DNA from: Oscillospiraceae bacterium
Lineage (GTDB): Bacteria > Bacillota > Clostridia > Oscillospirales > Oscillospiraceae
Assembly: GCA_017512485.1 (NCBI GenBank)
Contig: JAFWGE010000017.1
Location: forward strand, 1 to 53,985
Direction of reading: 5' to 3'
DNA: 53,985 bases
Position 1 is the first letter of the stretch; every line of letters begins with the position of its first letter. Under the pieces are notes generated by a model. It had not been told where the DNA came from, did no database searches, and saw nothing but the letters and a program-made list of their open reading frames with translations. Below, in pieces: positions 52,371 to 53,985 of this stretch. Position numbers and translations under genes: made by a program.

Positions 52371-52861
52371 TAAAATGGCATGATCCACGGGTCATTTTCC
52401 GTTCTGTCAGTCCACCCGGAGGGACAGGTACTATCAGTTCACAGGAGGTATTGCTTTCTGAGTATGCTTTTGCTGCTTTTGTCAGGAACCGCGGCACAGA
52501 TCGATTATATCAGCTCATTGGTTGCGTAAAAGCGGTCTCACCCGCCCCTGCGCCAAGCGAATGTGGAATGTTCTCAAAACAGAAAATCCCGGCCACAGAC
52601 GTTCTCCGCGCGGGGACCTGATCCCGATACTATATAAAGGTCGTCGGCAGCTATAATCCTGTCGACGAGCTTTTTTGCTCTTTACCCTTCTTTATCGGGC
52701 TCATACTCCGCATCTTATGTATTGCCCCGGCTCCTGAGCGCGTTATCCCGCATCGCATGTTCCTGATCCACCCCCCCCGCAGAGGGGTACCAGTTCCGGA
52801 GTGCAGTACAAATACTTTTACTGTTTTTCTTTGTCCTTAGCTGGGTATGGTACAGTAAGAT
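52371..52861. other. Intergenic region with an orphan terminator
   Basis: No supported gene in about 490 bases. GTCGTCGGCAG pairs with CTGTCGACGA and TTTTTT follows (about 52640-52676). This is a good terminator with no gene just upstream, so a small RNA may end there. Confidence 0.35.
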
Positions 52862-53080
52862 TCACGCTTTTTCCGCGTCGACATTGCCTTTTCCCATGGC
52901 GGAGGTGACGAACTTGTCGGTCAGGCTGCAGATGACTGCATGCTTCGCTATGCTGCCCGTATTGTTCGTCAGGGTGATCTTCATGCCACCGGGGACCACG
53001 GCGGATGTAAATGCGAAGTCATCGTCCTTCCAAATAGCCTTCAGGACCGTGTCCTCTGTACCGATCAGCAGGGCTGATAA
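52862..53080 (-). pseudogene. Gene remnant on the minus strand
   Basis: An open stretch of 72 codons ending at TGA (52864-52862) with coding-like content: VVPGGMKITLTNNTGSIAKH, then AVICSLTDKFVTSAMGKG. It has no start codon or ribosome site and begins right after an in-frame stop. It may be the tail of a lost secreted or cupredoxin-like protein. No family identified. Confidence 0.35.
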
Positions 53081-53317
53081 TCACGCGGCAAAACAGACGG
53101 CATAAGAACTATGATCTCTTTTCGTCCTCCAGTTCCATCAGTCAGGCAGTTGTTTTAATTCAAGAGTGGCTTACGATCACCCGGTTTACCGAGGAATGCA
53201 GTTCCGCCTGCGGCGTTTTTTGTGATTCTCCGTTACCATCCGGAATCTGTAATGTTTTTGTACGCCCCGCCGTGTATATTGTTTCCAGCATACCGCAAAG
53301 GCAGGTATCTCGCCAAA

Positions 53318-53614
53318 ATGAAAGACGTCTCCATGAAAGAATTCGCCGACTTGTGCAGGACGGATCCTACTCTGTTCCACCAGATGCTGGCAATGCCCCA
53401 AACGGTCTCTCTGGACAGAGTCGTAGAACTGGCGGCAAATAACGGTTACCGCATAATATCAGGTCAAGGCTTCCCTCTCAACGGGATGGAGAGTCTGTAT
53501 CCTGAGGATCTGTCGCGCGTCACCGGCGGCGCTGGTGATATAGCCCATTTGGAACGTCAGACGGCATGGAAAGACTGGTTCATTGCCTGGACAGGTTCCT
53601 TCGACGGACTCTGA
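53318..53614 (+). CDS. Nif11-like leader peptide with double-glycine site (exported peptide precursor)
   Basis: 98 residues. The leader (1-71) matches Nif11/NHLP-type leaders: MKEFADLCRTDPTLFHQML, a helical VVELAANNGYRI segment, and a helix ending YPEDLSRVTGG. Cleavage after Gly70-Gly71 would release a 27-residue core beginning AGDIAHLERQ and ending in a Trp-rich part (three Trp) with SFDGL at the end. There is no Cys in the core, so a lanthipeptide is unlikely. No modification enzyme is seen in the window. The start is uncertain: ATG 53318 has only a weak AGG 12 bases upstream. It lies in the same neighbourhood as a C39 exporter and sensor kinase. A bacteriocin or signal peptide is inferred. 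Confidence 0.75.
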   Translation: MKDVSMKEFADLCRTDPTLFHQMLAMPQTVSLDRVVELAANNGYRIISGQGFPLNGMESLYPEDLSRVTGGAGDIAHLERQTAWKDWFIAWTGSFDGL

Positions 53615-53692
53615 CGTGATAATACTTCTTTTACTGCCAATGCCTCCTTCACCTTTTTAAGTCCCGAACCGCCACCCGGAATCGGGTCGGGC

Positions 53693-53787
53693 AAAAGTAC
53701 CGCAGGGGCAGTCCCCCCAAGGGACCCGGAACCCTGGACTCGGCCCGCCTTCGATGCGGGGCACGGGCTGCCCCCTCAAGTACTTTT
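53693..53787. repeat. 95-bp palindrome able to form a three-way junction
   Basis: Outer arms AAAAGTAC...AGGGG-CAG (from 53693) and CTGCCCCCT...GTACTTTT (to 53787) pair. Inside, CCAAGGG...ACCCTGG and CCCGC-cttcgat-GCGGG form two hairpins. A further hairpin ACCCG-gaat-CGGGT lies at 53674-53687. It looks like a small mobile palindromic element or structured RNA. Confidence 0.6.
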
Positions 53788-53889
53788 CCGGATTTCAGAT
53801 CCAGCCATAACATAATATGTTGATTGATATTACCTCCGGGAACCGTGTAGGTGTTACGATGATGTGTGACAGAATGTGAAAAAAGAATA

Positions 53890-53961
53890 GCGAATAGGAG
53901 TGGCCTGTATTAAGGTAGAGTTGTTGAGACAAAACCGAAAGGCAGGTGCCACCCTATTCGC
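53890..53961 (+). other. Hairpin in the IS transposase leader
   Basis: GCGAATAGG (53890-53898) pairs perfectly with CCTATTCGC (53953-53961), the latter ending one base before the ATG. It would hide the ribosome site in read-through transcripts, a known way for insertion sequences to limit transposase synthesis. Confidence 0.55.
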
Positions 53962-53962
53962 C

Positions 53963-53985
53963 ATGAACAAGATAACACAAACCGC
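53963..53985 (+). CDS. IS transposase, first codons
   Basis: ATG 53963 opens MNKITQT, then the window ends. Such N-termini are seen in rve-type transposases with HTH domains. Identity with the tail at the left edge is inferred from the matching terminal repeats. Confidence 0.5.

Larger units (their letters stand above)
53847..53985 (+). mobile_element. Insertion sequence, left end (second copy, cut by window edge)
   Basis: Begins with the 26-bp terminal repeat 53847-53872 (mate of 115-140), continues through a leader hairpin and into the transposase start. Same strand as the copy at the left edge. Confidence 0.65.

Noticed and set aside
53318..53614. Lanthipeptide or sactipeptide precursor
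   Set aside because: The core after Gly-Gly has no Cys, and no LanM, radical-SAM or YcaO gene is in the window.
1..53985. tRNA, rRNA or CRISPR features
   Set aside because: No cloverleaf, rRNA core motif or spaced direct-repeat array was found by eye; a tRNAscan or CRISPR search would settle it.

Overview
The window reads as chromosomal DNA of a low-to-mid GC Gram-positive anaerobe, most likely a gut or rumen clostridium of the Oscillospiraceae type. This is inferred, not proven. The reasons are strong AGGAGG ribosome sites, sigma-A promoters with TATAAT and 17-bp spacers, lipobox lipoproteins, a nifS-nifU pair, DUF3784, a Gx transporter, a dockerin-bearing Gly-rich secreted protein, corrinoid-type URO-D methyltransferase homologues, an Old-Yellow-type Fe-S flavoenzyme and an NHLP peptide exporter. 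No tRNA, rRNA, CRISPR array or prophage was seen.

Layout. Both edges are cut through what looks like the same insertion sequence in the same orientation. The left edge holds a transposase 3' end and its 26-bp terminal repeat; the right edge holds the matching terminal repeat, a leader hairpin and the transposase start. From 0.2 to 3.3 kb are a URO-D methyltransferase homologue, RidA and a second URO-D homologue. From 3.6 to 11.1 kb are ftsH, a GltS-type symporter, a small zinc-ribbon membrane protein, pncB and a TPR/LRR protein, with the last four closely packed. A third URO-D homologue and two small genes follow (11.3-13.8 kb), then a GDSL hydrolase facing away from a giant secreted repeat protein (14-20 kb). 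Next come nifS-nifU-metY (sulfur mobilisation and methionine/cysteine synthesis), then an ApbE / NusG-II / Gx-transporter group with a GNAT gene (23.6-26.1 kb). A frameshifted OmpA-type lipoprotein pseudogene and an unusual methyltransferase-GNAT-deaminase triple fusion follow. A LytTR regulator with a membrane partner and an Fe-S flavin oxidoreductase lead to two more large secreted proteins (34-42.6 kb) and an orphan peptide-binding lipoprotein.

The most interesting part is 45-53.6 kb. One reading frame encodes both halves of an NHLP-type bacteriocin exporter: a C39 peptidase/permease/ATPase joined to a second permease/ATPase. The ribosome site and start codon of the second gene survive at the junction. 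It is preceded by a small membrane secretion protein. Divergent from it is a LytS-like histidine kinase with a response regulator carrying a winged-helix output domain. Downstream lies a small gene with a Nif11-like leader, a double-glycine site and a Trp-rich 27-residue core. Together they suggest a peptide that is exported, processed and possibly sensed, with no visible modification enzyme. Next to the precursor gene is a 95-bp palindromic element that can fold as a three-way junction.

The three giant secreted proteins share a C-terminal module built around Tyr-Asp-x-x-Gly-Arg and show no LPxTG or S-layer anchor. Three separately transcribed URO-D homologues without a corrinoid protein in the window suggest one-carbon or methyl-transfer chemistry on unknown substrates.
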